From Pollenia angustigena (Eukaryota; Arthropoda; Insecta; Diptera; Polleniidae), in contig OV884057.1 in the NCBI GenBank assembly GCA_930367215.1, positions 202,667,621-202,731,620 of the forward strand: 64,000 nt of DNA. The letters run 5' to 3'. Shown here one piece after another: positions 1 through 11,969 of this stretch. The translations under genes and the position numbers were made by a program. Each line of letters opens with the position of its first letter. Within the stretch, counting starts at the first letter, position 1. The notes under the pieces were generated by a model, which was not told where the DNA came from, ran no database searches, and was given only the letters and a program-made list of their open reading frames with translations.

Positions 1-486
1 GTTGTTGTTTGTCGTTTGTTTAAAAGTTTAATTAATGGAAACAAAGTTAATAGAAATAGATACAGGTTTGAAATATACTCCTGTGCAGCTTTTGGTAAAT
101 AATTTAAATGTTATTTAACACTAAGGGCTAATAAATCAATAAATGATTAAACGTGGGTTTAACTGAATTAAGCTTAAATTTATATGTTATTTAAAATAAA
201 TTGCTGTTAATCAGTGTCCCATATATAAATGTAGTTAAATAAAATAATATAGTGGCAACACTACGATAAATGTTGTCAAATTCATAATATGACTATATTA
301 TAGTCTGCATTGGTAGTTTAAACGCCCAATTTTATGCGTCTGAAGAAAGTTTTTATGTTTATTGATTTATACTTTGCTTCTGTCACACCTTTAAACCAAA
401 AAGAGAATTTAGCTCGCTATGATATATTAGTCCTAAGATGCTTCGAGTTAAACTGATTAAGTAAGCACTTATGCTCATAGGAACAA
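1..486. other. AT-rich sequence, nothing recognised
   Basis: No coding potential, repeat pair or hairpin was recognised here. Confidence 0.5.
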
Positions 487-1110
487 CACACAGAAAAAAA
501 ATCAAGTTAAAAACGTCGAAAACAAGGTCGAATTAACATTTTTCGGTGGTGATTTTGCTTCATACGTTTTTCATGTTAATTCAACCGTATTTAACAATAA
601 CTTGCGAATAACATTTTTTTCTTTTAAAGTTACTATAATTCATGTTAATTTAACATTGCAGTAAAGTTAGAGCAAAATGTCATTCATATTGAAATAACAA
701 TCCGAATTATGTTGAATGAAAGTTATTTCAAGTTGAAACAGCGTGAATTTCATGTAGAATCAAATTGGTTGGAGTGTGATATAACAGTGTGAAGACAACA
801 TATGCATTTATTAAATAATAATTTAAAACACTTACCCCTTTAACACATGTTTCACTTATTTTGTATCTCCTTTGTTAACAGAAGCATCAGCAGAATGGCC
901 CGATATGGTTTTCGTCATCATTCTACTTTGAAAACTTGATGTACTATTTAACTAAATAATTTTAATTAAAATAATACGGGAATTGTCTTCTTTTTATTAC
1001 GTATTTTGAACATGAAAATACGCATGTTAATTTAACAAGATAAACATTTGATTTTAATATAAAACATGTTTTTATGGATTTAATATTGAACAATGTTATT
1101 TTAACAGAGA
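487..1110 (+). mobile_element. CACACAGA-family MITE-like repeat, copy 1
   Basis: Starts with CACACAGAAAAAA. Its interior is related in reverse orientation to 26228-26480 and 26873-27528. Shared blocks include a segment around ACGTCGAAAACAAGG near the start and the stretch 1018-1110, which reappears inverted at about 26385-26480. The right terminus, expected to read CTGTGTG, is missing, so this copy looks truncated. No protein is encoded. The odd-centred palindrome ATGTTAATTTAACAT recurs inside it. Confidence 0.6.
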
Positions 1111-1595
1111 ATAATATTCCATCTCCTTCTTCTATCTTCGAAGATCACCTGGATGATTCGTTGGAGATTGCTATACAAAAAAATAACAAACACTTTTTAA
1201 TTATCCATCTGTGCAAAATATGATCATAAATTACCAAAAAATAAATCACTTTTCGAACGCATGCATAATCAGTTTTTGATCAAACAGTTTAAAACCTTCT
1301 AGCTGCGCGAAATTTGATTATGAATAACGGATGAAATACTCATATTTTAAGCGCTAAGATGATCCATTTACGGTTTCAATACGATTCGTTATTGCATTTT
1401 AAATCAAACACTTAGTATCATAAGCGTGAGCCATTTTCGAGTCTAATTTTAAGCGTGTAGCTGATTAATCAGTTTTTGATCACTAAAAGTAATCGAAAAA
1501 GACTCAGTACTCTGATTTTTTAAAAAACAATCTTCCAAATGCTAGCAGGGTATGTATAAAACAGGATGTGTGTATGTATTTATGTATGTATGTAT
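1111..1595. other. Non-coding AT-rich stretch ending in a TATG microsatellite
   Basis: No gene seen. A short GTAT/TATG run at about 1573-1595 directly abuts the left end of the foldback element. A similar run follows that element's right end. Confidence 0.5.
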
Positions 1596-2014
1596 CAGAG
1601 AATGACAAAAGTATCATTTTAAGTACTCTTTCAATATTAGTGAGAAAACATGTACGGACATGTATGGGTAAAGATCAAAACCATACACATACGTACCAAT
1701 ACCAATTACAAGCTAAAGTTGAATATGTATAGGTATACGCTGCCAATGTGTATTTGCATATTCATTCTTCTTTTTGAATGTACATTCAGATATAAATAAA
1801 ATTTCTGTTAGCTATCTGTAATACCCATATAAGTATGTGTATTACCGTAAGTATAACGTAAATATACAGAGCGCGAGAGAGCGCAGAGATGGCAAATGCA
1901 ATTTTTAAAATGTTGAAACTAGGCAAATTTTTTTTGTGTTGTTATTCAGAAAAATATCAAGATAATTTTAAAGCTTTTTAACATTTGACTAAGGCGGTAA
2001 GCTTATTTTATTAG

Positions 2015-2310
2015 AACAACGAGGGGCGGTTGGCGGCAATTTCTGCTTCTCCGAAACTATCTAACAGATCTTAAGAAAATTTCAAACATAGATATACCAT
2101 ATTAATATGAACACACAAGCTTTATATATTTTTTTAAAACTAGGACCCCGAGGGAAGCTCGAGGGTATTTTCTGCCTCTCCAAAACTATCTAACAGATTT
2201 TAATGATATTTAAAACACAGATAGATACATATATGTGTAGACACATAAGCTATGTATTTTTAAAAAAATTAGGATAACGAGGGGAGATAGGGGGCGACTT
2301 ATGCCTCTCA
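2015..2310 (+). repeat. Left-arm tandem repeat, about 125-bp unit
   Basis: Two to three diverged units, with starts near 2018, 2148 and 2277. Each begins with a CGAGGG block, followed by a CTCTCC/CTTCTCC block and a CTATCTAACAGAT block. The inverse of these units forms the array at 3112-3548. Confidence 0.6.
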
Positions 2311-2498
2311 AAAATCATTTATTTTCTCTAAAATTTCTTGATTATTTTTCATATTTTAAATTTATAATTTTTCATATGCTACATACATACACTGGATGAA
2401 ATTTTTAAAGAAAAACTCTTCTTTACAACTTATTAAAAATAAATGTTTGAATTTTAAAACGTTACAGAAAGGCGTCTAAGCAAGCGCTAAATGTATTA

Positions 2499-2808
2499 AG
2501 TGGCGGTTACACTCTTTCTTATTAACACAACATACAAATCAACACTTTCATGCATACATACAAAACAATATCTGCCATCTCGTGTCGTCTACCTTTGCTT
2601 TGTGTGTGTGACAGCGATAAGTGCAAAAAAATTTTGCGGATGCGTAAAGGGTTTTACATGCAAAAATAAAAATGTCGTAGAGCCACTTGTTGCTGTCCCA
2701 CGCACATAGAATAGGTAGACGACACGAGATGGAAGATATTGTTTTTAATGTATGCATGTAAGTATTGATTGGTATGTTGTGCTAATAAGAAAGAGTGAAA
2801 CAACCACT
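2499..2808. mobile_element. Hairpin MITE with arms of about 100 bp
   Basis: 2499-2602 and 2700-2808 are inverted repeats with only scattered mismatches, separated by about 100 nt. Shared blocks include CACTCTTTCTTATTA and CCATCTCGTGTCGTCTACCT. Ends read AGTGG...CCACT. Apparent short reading frames across it on both strands are by-products of the symmetry. Confidence 0.7.
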
Positions 2809-2952
2809 CACTACATATTTATTTATAGTGTTTGCTTAAGATACATGTACACGACATGTTTTTTACATCTGACTTGTCAACTTTTCATGTCACATGTTGC
2901 TGTGCATGTGTGTTACAATTGCTGTTTAACAAAGTTTTTTTTTAATTATTGT

Positions 2953-3080
2953 TATTGTGTTTGGCGTATTTAAAATACGCCTACGACTGTTTGGTAATAG
3001 ATTAAAGAAAACAAATTCACGTTCTCTTTAATCTATAACCAAATAGTCGTAGACGTATTTTAAATACGTCAAACACAATA
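2953..3080. repeat. Near-perfect palindrome, about 60-bp arms
   Basis: TATTGTGTTTG(G/A)CGTATTT... pairs with its inverse, leaving only a short loop near AAATTCACG. A smaller palindrome (GCGTATTTAAAATACGC) lies inside each arm. One arm has a diverged relative at about 20670-20750, so it belongs to a dispersed family. Confidence 0.7.
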
Positions 3081-3111
3081 AGGGTGAATATTCGATCAAA
3101 AACGTACATGT

Positions 3112-3548
3112 AATTTGCCCCTCGTGGTCATAGTTTAAAAAAAAATACATAGCTAATGTGTCCAAATAAATAAAAACCTTTATATTTTTTAAGTTTTATT
3201 GAAATCTATTAAATAGTTTCGGAGAGGCAGAAATTGCCCCCTATAACCCTTTAAGTCATATTTTTTTAAAAATACATAGCTTTTGTGTCTATATAAATAT
3301 GGATCTATCTATGTTTTAAATTTCATTAAGATCTGTTGAATAGTTTTGGAGAGGAATTAATTGCTCCCTATCTCCCCTCGTTATCCTATTTTTTAAATAA
3401 ATACATAGCTCAAGTGTCTATATAAATATGAATCTATCTATGTTTTAAATTTCATTAAAATCTGTCAGATAGCTTCGGAGAGCAGAAATTGCTCCTTCCC
3501 ACCCCTCGTGGTCCTATTTTTTATAAAAATGTATAGCTTATGTGTAGT
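3112..3548 (-). repeat. Right-arm tandem repeat of the foldback element
   Basis: About three and a half units of roughly 125 bp in the opposite orientation to 2015-2310. Each contains TTTCATTAA(A/G)ATCTGT, a TCGGAGAG-like block and CCCCTCGTGGTC or a variant. Confidence 0.6.
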
Positions 3549-3947
3549 TTTACATAGGTACTGCTGATGTTACCGACAAATTTATTTTAAATATCATAAA
3601 TAATATGTACATGGTCCCATACCTGCCTAGTGCCAAAGCACATTTTTGGTAAATTTTTTTTTTTAATTTTTACACAGAAGTGCCAAAAATACTGAAGGTA
3701 TTTTTTTAAACATGGATATTTTATTTGTATGGCAGATAACCAAAACACATTTATTGGTATTGAATAACATCTGCATAATATTCATGTATTTTTGTTTACT
3801 GAATGTGGTTGCGTGAAGATATTGCCGTGCATAAGTATAAGTAATAACCATACTTTTTGCGTTATAAATATGTGTATACACAATAACGAAAAGCGTGGGT
3901 AAATACCTCTGTATATTATTCTTATGGGTACTTGTTGTCATTCTCTG

Positions 3948-4865
3948 GTTTGTATGTATGTATGTAACGTATGGACTCCAAAACGGCTAGGCCAATTTTG
4001 ATGAAATTTTCATGGAATCTTCAAAATATTCTGGCGGGTGACACTGTGATTTTTGATTTTCGGTCTGCGGGCGTTGGGGCGTGGCAAAATCCAAATTTCA
4101 TATTGGACCACCAATGACATCTATATGATTCGGACAATTTTTTCTTTAAAATGATCGCCATGGTCCAACTTTGATTTATACGAAAAGAAAATTTTGCCCC
4201 GCCCACTTTTACGCCCACTTTTTTCGAATTACCTACAATCAGAAAACGGCTCCATCGATTTGACAAATTTTTCTTTCAAATGGTCGTATTATTCCATTTT
4301 AAGTTTTCATCGAAAGAAACCGAAAAAATTGTGGAAACCGCAAGTTATTCTTACAAACAGTTTCATGAAAATAAGGAGAGAAGTCTTAGAACGTACACAT
4401 ACATACAAGACTTATCAAAGGTAGATTGCCATGGTCCAACTTGGGTTTTTACGGAAAGAAAATTTTGCCCCGCCCACTTTTTTTCGATTTACCTAGAATC
4501 AAAAAACGGCTCCATCGATTTGACAAATGTTTCTTTCAAATGGTCGTATTAATCCATTTTGAGTTCTCATCGAAAGAAAAATTTACCACGCCTACTTTTA
4601 CTCCCACTTTTTCTATTAAGCGTATAACTTGAGAACGGCTTGAGCCATTTTTTCTTTAAAATCATCGCCATTATCCAACTAAGGTTTTTACGGAAAGAAA
4701 ATTTTGCCCCGCCCACTATTTTTCGATTTACCTAAAATCAAAAAACGGCTCCATCGATTTGACAAATTTTGCTTTAAAATGTTCGTATCTTTTTAACGGG
4801 TTTTAAAAATCGAACTCAAACATTTTTCCTGATTTGGACAGGACAACACCGGTCGGGTTAGCTAG
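3948..4865 (+). mobile_element. Non-autonomous Helitron-like element
   Basis: The 3' end reads ACACCGGTCGGGTTAGCTAG followed by T. This fits the Helitron rule of a GC-rich short hairpin before CTRR and insertion next to T. Inside are three diverged tandem units (about 4155-4310, 4430-4560 and 4670-4800) sharing ATTTTGCCCCGCCCACTTT and a block around CGGCTCCATCGATTTGACAA. The 5' end is not certain; it may start at the edge of the preceding foldback element. No Rep/helicase is present. Confidence 0.5.
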
Positions 4866-5345
4866 TATTAAATAAACGTGATTTAAGTTTGTTTTAATAT
4901 TTTGCATTTAAAATTAATATGAAATAATGATAAATTTAAATAATTCTCAGTCAATATTTCGCCATGTTAGTTTTACATTGGCATTTTTTTTCTGTGTGTA
5001 CGTATGAGTAATATTCAATTATTTATATTATAAATTCATCACACGTCAGGTAAAAACCGGCCTGTTCTCGTTGACTTATCTACATTTTTACTAGTTGTAG
5101 CGCTGAGTTTATGGGAATGCAGAGTCATATAAATAAGATAAATAAGACGTTTTTTGAAGTCAATTTTCTTTGATATATTCGAGCTAATGCTATGTTAGTC
5201 ACTTACTTTTGGGTTTCTATACTATCGTCCTCGTTGATTTATTAATTATACATATTTTCTAATCAGACAATGTAGAAGCAGCTTTGCTTAGCCTCTTCAA
5301 AGTATCGAAGTAACCCAAATTTTCAGCAAAATTATTTTGATGTGC
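4866..5345. other. Non-coding stretch, nothing recognised
   Basis: AT-rich; no repeat partner or gene recognised. Confidence 0.4.
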
Positions 5346-5466
5346 CGTTCCACAATAAAAGCGATTGAACGTGTAGTAAAATTTGTATGAACAGCACTAA
5401 GTTTTTTTTAATGTGTTTTTCGTATAAATTTTACTACACGACCAATCCCTTGTATTGTGGAAACCG
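5346..5466. mobile_element. Short palindromic MITE (TTCCACAATA family)
   Basis: Inverted arms of about 42 bp share TTCCACAATA, GATTG and CGTGTAGTAAAATTT around a T-rich loop. Half copies occur near 16043-16085 (plus sense) and 33145-33190 (inverted), so this is a dispersed family. Confidence 0.6.
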
Positions 5467-5550
5467 CAAGTTATTCTTACAAACAGTTTCATGAAAATAA
5501 GCAGAGAAGTCTTAAAACGTACACATACATACACGATTTATCAAAGGTAG
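5457..5550 (+). repeat. Duplicate of an internal Helitron segment
   Basis: About 90 bp nearly identical to 4332-4424 of the Helitron-like element. Both share GTGGAAACCGCAAGTTATTC and AACGTACACATACATACA. It overlaps the right end of the adjacent palindromic MITE, whose terminal ATTGTGGAAACCGC also occurs in the Helitron copy. Confidence 0.6.
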
Positions 5551-5669
5551 AACGTTTCACTTTACAAAAAAAACTAAAGAAAAGAATCGCTTAAATCTTA
5601 ATAATTGCAACCAAATTATTTTTTTAAGAGATTATTTTATAATATCTCCTTAAACTATTTAATAAAATT

Positions 5670-6028
5670 TAGTGCTGTGGAGTCGTCAAGAAATTGTGAT
5701 AACTCCGACTCCATCCGTTGAAATTTTGTTGTTTCATAAAATTTTGTTTAAAAAAATTTGTTTGATATTAAAAATAAAAAAAATTACCTAAAGGATTTAT
5801 CTATTGAGATAAAGAATAATAAATATTTTTTTATATAAAAGTGACCATGAGCTTGAAGATTTATTGTTAAGAAATAGCATTTAAAAGGTCGAAGAAATTA
5901 AACTAAATAATTTTTTATTTTGAAAAATATTAGAAAAATTTTGAGTTCGGAGTCGCGAGCTTTTGTGGGGACCTTGACTTCGACTCCGACTCCGCTACAA
6001 AAATGCCAACTCCGACTCCATATCCCTA
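5670..6028. mobile_element. hAT-like MITE with GGAGTCGGAGT termini
   Basis: The right end, inverted, reads TAGGGATATGGAGTCGGAGT. The left end reads TAGTGCTGTGGAGTCG. Repeated GACTCC/GGAGTC motifs fill the subterminal parts. The ends resemble hAT termini, but no clean 8-bp duplication is visible, so the assignment is tentative. Confidence 0.4.
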
Positions 6029-6085
6029 GAAAAACTTAATAATAAAATGATCGCACAGTTTTTTTCTTTTAACAAATACATGATT

Positions 6086-6646
6086 GGGGTTTTCACAAGG
6101 TGTGCTATCATATTATACATATTGTCATAATGTTTAAATATTTTACAATGGTTTAAAAATATTGTTGTTGCTTGTAAACAACAAGTGTCTCAAATCAATA
6201 GAACTTTGCTTGCTATGTTTATTGTGCTGTCGTAATTAATCAGAAGAGAGCCGATCGGCACTAGTTTTTGTATCCGTCGCCGTTGATGGTGTATAGTTTT
6301 ACCCGGCTTATATCCGAATTTAACCTGCGGCTAGCAATTTTTGCAACAAAACACTTGCTGCGTCAAATAATATTGGCTTAGGTCTCTGATGTTTGGTAAA
6401 CAAACAAAGTAAAATCTATTTGTGATTTGCGTTTAAAAAATGGAAAATAGTCAGGTAAGATCTAATTTGATTTAGTAATTAATTTATGGATTAGAATTGA
6501 AACATATTTTGATTTTAGGTAAATATTTATGTTTTATATTTGTTTTAATTCAGCTGATTTAAATAGCACACTTAATCACAACAGTCGTATTTTTTCATGT
6601 TATTATTTTAAGACTTATGACTTTATGACACCTTGTGAATCCCCCA
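6086..6646. mobile_element. Inverted-repeat element with CACAAGGTGT ends
   Basis: Left GGGG(T)TTTCACAAGGTGT and right ACACCTTGTGAATCCCCC are inverted. The right end and its flank recur at 23835-23870. The left-hand TIR region is also related to about 23380-23400. No coding capacity. Confidence 0.5.
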
Positions 6647-7841
6647 AATATGTATAAAATGTGTATTATTTATAAATTACTTTTTTGTTTGCTCGTTTTA
6701 CTTTAAGAATTGTTTTGTTTATTATGTTATTGTTTATTTTTACTAATTAACTCCAAATAATAAATAATTTTTGCATTTTTATTTATTAAAACTAGTAATC
6801 GCCTAATGGTCAAAATTCGACCATAAATTTGTATGTAGATATGAAAAAAACATAGTACATCTAAGTACATATGAATTAATTTGCTTCGAGCATTTATTTT
6901 TTTCCTTCAAATTGGATCGATTTGGCGAGGGACCAACCTCCGATACATATTTTATCTTCCATATAAAAAATACCAATTGAAAAACAAAAAAGTATCAAAA
7001 AGTCTTGTTTATATATTGTCATCCACTCAGGACGTTTACGTTTAATTTTATGTTTATATGTCTAATATTAACGAAAATTAATCAAAGTACCAGCTGTTGA
7101 ACGAAAATGTTCCAAAAAGCTTCCCTTACATGTTCTTATTCACCCACTTTAATGTATAATTTTATCTTTATAGGTAGAATATTAACGAAAATTCAAAAAG
7201 TTCCAGATGAAAAACAAAAAAGTACCAACATATTTTATCTTATAGGTTATCACTCACTTAGGACCCTACACCTATAATATTATGTTTCTAAGTTCAATAT
7301 TATAGAAAATTTAAAAATTATCACATGAAGCACAGAAAAGTAAAAAAAAGAAATTTAGTTTCCCGTATTTCTCCTTTTTCCCCCATAGAGGTTCGGTTGA
7401 CAAACAAAGGAAGAAATCTTTCTGAACTGTTTTGCCTGGTTTGATTTATACATAAGATTTATATAGTCGAAATATTCGAAACCCTAATTTTTTATTATTT
7501 GATAATTGAAAAAAAAATTTTATTTATTTATTTTGCATTTGTGTTAGTAGCAATTTTGAACGCTAATAACTCTGAAATTATTGAACAGATTTTAATAAAA
7601 TATACATTCTGCACTTCTTTGAGTAAATACCTCTAAAATGGTGTATATTTTGTTTAAATCAGTTGACATACAGAAGAGGAAAGTGTTCTTAACTGTTTTG
7701 CCTTAGCCGATTTTATATAGATTACTAAATTAAAAAGAAAATTATTTATCGGTTAACGGATTAAAAACAAAATTAACCGATTAAAACAAAACCTCGGTTA
7801 AGACGATTGATTAAAGCAAAAGCCCGATTAAATGAATACCC
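6647..7841 (-). mobile_element. Degenerate GGGTATTC-family element
   Basis: The right end reads CGATTAAATGAATACCC, the inverse of the GGGTATTCATTTAATCG end at 23058. The interior 6655-6790 is the reverse complement of about 23220-23345 (GCTCGTTTTA, ACTCCAAATAATAA). The element is probably larger, with the CACAAGGTGT unit nested in it. Most of 6800-7700 is AT-rich and not assignable. Confidence 0.4.
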
Positions 7842-8177
7842 TTGTTGTTAGGCGACAATAAACATCGAAAATAAAATGGTTGTTCAAAAAAAAACTCTAA
7901 AAAAATTTTAGAAGTATCGTTGTGTCGACAAAAATTCGTTTTTTTAGAAAAACTTTTTCTTTTTAACTTAAACGATTTTTTCGCAAAATCTCGTTTTTTT
8001 CCAAAACTTGCTAAGGAATAATAAACTTTATTTTATTTATACAAAAAGCGATTTTTTTCATAAAAATCATTTATACCGCTAACTCTCTTTATATTTCCCT
8101 TTTTTTTTTGGATTAAACAGGGTTTGCAATATTTTAAAATTTTTTTTTCTTATTATTTTTTGGGACTTTCTATAATT

Positions 8178-10053
8178 CTGTGGCCGTATGGAAAAACTAG
8201 ATAACTCCATTTTTTGAAAACACGAGAAAAACACATTTAAAGTTTTAAACATATTTCGCTAATTATGAATTTATTATGCATGCGCATTAAACAAAACAAA
8301 ATTTAAGATTCAGTTAAAGATTTCTGGTACCATTAAACTGATTTTTGGACATTAAAACCAAAAATCAATGTCACTTATCTTGTTTTTTCGAAAAATGGAG
8401 TTATCTAGTTTTTCCGAAAAAATTGTTTTTTCTTAAATTATATTAGTATTTTATGGAATTAAGGCAACTTCAGTAATGATTTGTGGAAAAACATTAACTT
8501 TTTGACTCAACACGTTAATTAACCCGTTTTTCTACGAACAAATGGAGTTATCCAGTTTCTCCATAAAATATTTTTTTCTATTTATGCTTATATATCAAAA
8601 AACAAGCTGAGTTTTTGTCTGTTTTTATGCATAAATAAATTAAAATTTTGTATTCCCAAAAATTGAAATAACTTTTTGATAATAAACAGGCAAGTGCACG
8701 GCCTAAAAAACACTTAATTGACAACATCTTTTGTAAGTTGTTGTTGTTTTTATTTTGTTTTTCTTAACCTACTTACAACTACAATTAATGTTGAGAGAAT
8801 TTCAACTAATTGTAGTCAGGAATGAAACATGAGATAAACCCACTGTTGTTTATTGTTGATGTGTTTTGTTCAAGCTTTGATATTGTTACAGGTAGAACTG
8901 TTGCTATAATTCTTATACGTTTAACAGTTTTATTTAGTTTAATATCTTTAGTTTGTCTAAAATCTTTATGGATGAAGTTTCCTGATGATCTGGCCTAAGC
9001 AACCAGTGAAATGCATAGGAATAGCTTATCCCATCAACAATAAATTTCAAGTGTTTTTGTCAAGAATAAAAACTGGGAATTAAGCACGAATAACAAAATC
9101 TTTTGAAATTAAAATTTTTTATTCCCAAAAATTGAAATTACTTTTTGATAATTTTATAATATTAAAATTTTATTAGTATTAAATATCGTAAAGTGCAAAA
9201 AATATGAATATGTTCTTAGATTAATTTAAAAATAAAGAAATTTTCAACCAGGCTCACAATGTCGATAAGAACATTTCTTTCGCATATTTATATTTAAAAC
9301 AATAATAGAAAACTGAAATTATTTTTGTTTTCAATATAAATATACGAAATAAATGTTCTTGTCGACATCATGGGCCAGGCAGTTAACTTGTTCTTATTTT
9401 AAGAAAACTGTGGCCGTATATAAAAACTAGGTCACTCCAATTTTTAAGTAAAGTTTGTTTGTCTTCCAGATTCAAAAAATTTATTCTTAGAAAAAAAAAA
9501 CTGGATAAAAATAGTTTTTATTATTTTTGTACGTAAAAACACCTTACAATTTATTGTCTTTGCAACAGAAACAAATAAAAATAAGTATGTTAAAACATTT
9601 TTCAAAGTTGCTGTACCACATAGGGTACGGTAGATCAATATGGGCTAAAAACTATTACTCGGAAAGATTTCGGGTACAAAAGATGTAATATGCATATAAA
9701 GAATGCATAAATATATTCTTTGAATTCTCCAGAGTTGCATTTTGACCCGAATTTGTTCTATATCGCACTTTGTCTCTTAGTTTTCGAGACAATACAGTTT
9801 AAAACTTCTAATTTTTCTGTTTTCTAAGAGACTATGGAGTTAACTTGTTTTTTTCAAAAATGCATGGAGTTATCCAGTTTTTACATAAAAATTGATATTT
9901 TTCTGATTTTAGTTTTTCAAATAACTATTAAATGAAAAACTATATCAAAATTTCGGTCTGACAGAGTGCTAGTAAATGAAACTCGCTTTTTTTTTGGTGT
10001 TATCTTAATTTTCGCAAAAATTGGAGTTAACTTGTTTTTCCATACGGCCACAG
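8178..10053. mobile_element. DNA transposon relic with CTGTGGCCGTATGG inverted ends
   Basis: Terminal inverted repeats of nearly 40 bp begin CTGTGGCCGTATGGAAAAAC. Both sides are flanked by AATT (8174-8177 and 10054-10057), a possible 4-bp duplication. The subterminal motif GGAGTTATC(C/T)AGTTTTT recurs near 8397, 8541 and 9866. A second start-like copy at about 9411 suggests a shorter related element nested inside. No transposase frame survives. Confidence 0.6.
8655..9130 (+). repeat. Dispersed repeat, copy 1
   Basis: Reverse complement of about 11970-12440. Shared blocks include CTGGCCTAAGCAACCAGTGA and the segment from AACCTACTTACAACTACAAT through ATAAACCCACTG to AAGCTTTG. It lies inside the element at 8178-10053. 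Confidence 0.55.
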
Positions 10054-10488
10054 AATTATACCCTTCACCACAGGTGGTGAATAGGGTATATATAAGTTTG
10101 TCATTCCGTTTGTAATTCCTATAATATTGATGTAAGACCCTATGAAGTATATATATTCTGGGTCCTTATGAAGAGCGAAGTTGATTTAACGATGTCCGTC
10201 TGTCCGTTGAAATGGGTTTTCCGAAGACCCCATATACATGGTCCGGAATTGTTTGCTATTGAAATTCAGCAAGATCGGTCCACATATGGCTGAGATATGA
10301 GTAAAAAACCACGACTGCCTCAAATTTTTTCCTTTAAAGGTCCAATTAGACGTGACATTACCACACCAAGACTGTATTACCAAAACGACATAAACATACC
10401 ATACAAACCAATTAAATTTTGGTTTCTACGGTCATACAGTTGTTTTTTTATACCCTTCACTACAAGTGGTGGATTTAATTTGTAATGT

Positions 10489-11257
10489 CCCAGTTGGCCA
10501 CGTCTTTAAGACATCCTCGTAGACAGATGCACGACAATGTTAATTTCTGCACGACATGTGAGGAACAGCGGGAACAAATCGTCAACGACATTTTCGAACA
10601 AGTGTCGCGAAAATCGTGCACGACACAAAGAAAGACAACGTCGCCTACTTTATCATTAACGACTACCTGCATGACAATGTCTTCGACGTCCACGACAAAA
10701 ATTATTATATGGTTATCTTATTCAGATAGTTTTTTAGTATAGTTGGAATTTTAATTTCTGTTATATGTTTTATATTCGACTCCTATAAGCAATCCTAAAG
10801 TTGACAGTAAAGTACTAACTGCATGTTATCCATTTTCCCGCCCGCGAATAATTTCATCAATTTTGGTTTTACTGTTTAGAACTAATTTGTAACTTTTTTG
10901 CAGGTATTTAAATCAACAATTAAAAAAAAGAATATGAGAATTTTAAGAAAACCAAGCAAGTGAGTGAATAGCATTCAAGAAAACTTTGTCGTCAGTAGCT
11001 TTTATACAAGACAACTTATAAGACAGTGTCGCTCATACTGTCCCACATAGAGTTTAATAGAGGACAACTTATAAGACAAAGTCGCTCATACTGTCCCATA
11101 TAAAGCTAAACAGAAGACAACTTACAAAAAACGTCGCTCAAGATGTCGTGCACGACGATTTCCTGTAAATTATCTTCTAGAAAACCTAAACAACGGGGGA
11201 CAAGTCGTGCATACATCATTGACGACGATATCGTCAACGGCAATCTGGCCAACTGGG
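10489..11257. mobile_element. Nested element with CCCAGTTGGCCA inverted ends
   Basis: A perfect 12-bp inverted repeat (CCCAGTTGGCCA / TGGCCAACTGGG) bounds 769 bp inserted in the HINE. The interior is rich in CGTGCACGAC-like palindromes. It also contains three 53-bp tandem units starting with GACAAC at 11010, 11063 and 11116. The flanks show TGT on both sides if one extra G is counted on the right. The superfamily cannot be assigned. Confidence 0.55.
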
Positions 11258-11357
11258 GTGTTTAACTTTACGCATACACATACACATCAATGCATGTATA
11301 TGATATGCCGCTCAAAAAAAGAAACAAACTCATTGACTCAATATATTTTAATTTAAC

Positions 11358-11436
11358 GCTTCTTTAGTAAAAGCATTCGTATCCGTGTTTGTTAAGTTCT
11401 CTCCTGAGACTGACGATATTGCCAGTTCGAATCCCA
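11358..11436 (+). repeat. tRNA-like module inside HINE A
   Basis: Contains GCCAGTTCGAATCCC (11421-11435), close to a pol III B box, followed by A/T-rich DNA. The downstream sequence (TTTTTTTATGTTCTA, AACGATTT) is shared with the module in the inverted HINE at 33235-33370. The A-box half is weak here. It is not a functional tRNA gene. Confidence 0.4.
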
Positions 11437-11969
11437 AAAAGAACTTTTTTTTTCATTTTTTTATTTAATTTTTTTATGTTCTAAAAAAACGATTTTAAGA
11501 TTATAAAACGAATTCCAAAAATTAACTTTGGCAAAAGAGGAAACGGGCTTAGGTACATATATAAATTTTTTGTTTTTTTATATTCTCAATTAATATTTAT
11601 TTATACCTATCTAAAGAACGTTATTTATATATATAACTTTTTGTTCTTATCTCATCATGGTGAAGGGTATATAAGATTCGGCATAGCCGAATATAGCACT
11701 CTTACTGGTTTCAATTAAAGTTGTGTAATTTCTTAACAAACTATTCATAATTTACCACTTTCGATAAATTCTCTAATTCGTCAAAAATCATAAAGAATAA
11801 TGATTTTGAAATGATAAAAATGTGCTAGAATTTGGCTTTTTCTGCCAAGCGGGGCATCTGCTAGTGTTGCTAACATATTTCTTAAGTTAAGCTCTAGTTT
11901 TCGAGATTTACAGTTTTGAAAATGGAAGAGGTTGCACAACATATATTCGCGGAAATCAAAAACGGTTTA

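Larger units (their letters stand above)
1596..3947. mobile_element. Foldback-like element with tandem-repeat arms
   Basis: The ends are inverted copies of CAGAGAATGACAA at 1596 and 3947, both beside TATG-rich DNA. The left arm (about 2015-2310) holds roughly 125-bp units reading CGAGGGG...CTCTCC(A/G)AAACTAT. The right arm (about 3112-3548) holds the same units in the opposite orientation. Tandem units arranged as inverted arms are the layout of Foldback-type elements. Two independent hairpins (2499-2808 and 2953-3080) sit between the arms. No transposase is present. It could instead be a composite of several insertions. Confidence 0.5.
10058..11709 (+). mobile_element. Non-autonomous Helentron (HINE, mini-me/DINE-1-like), copy A
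   Basis: The 5' part has TATACCCTTCACCACAGGTGG, a block AAGTATATATATTCTGGGTC and a GTCCGTCTGTCCGT run, the TA and GTCY microsatellite layout of mini-me elements. The 3' part has the inverse subterminal motif GGTGAAGGGTAT, then a hairpin TTCGGC-ATA-GCCGAA at 11677-11691, then ATAGCACTCTTACT. A second 5' start-like copy at 10448 precedes the nested element at 10489. There is no replicase gene. Confidence 0.65.

Noticed and set aside
10485..10742. 85-codon frame rich in Thr and Arg
   Set aside because: Caused by the CGAC-rich nested element; no homologue pattern, and the opposite strand is also open.
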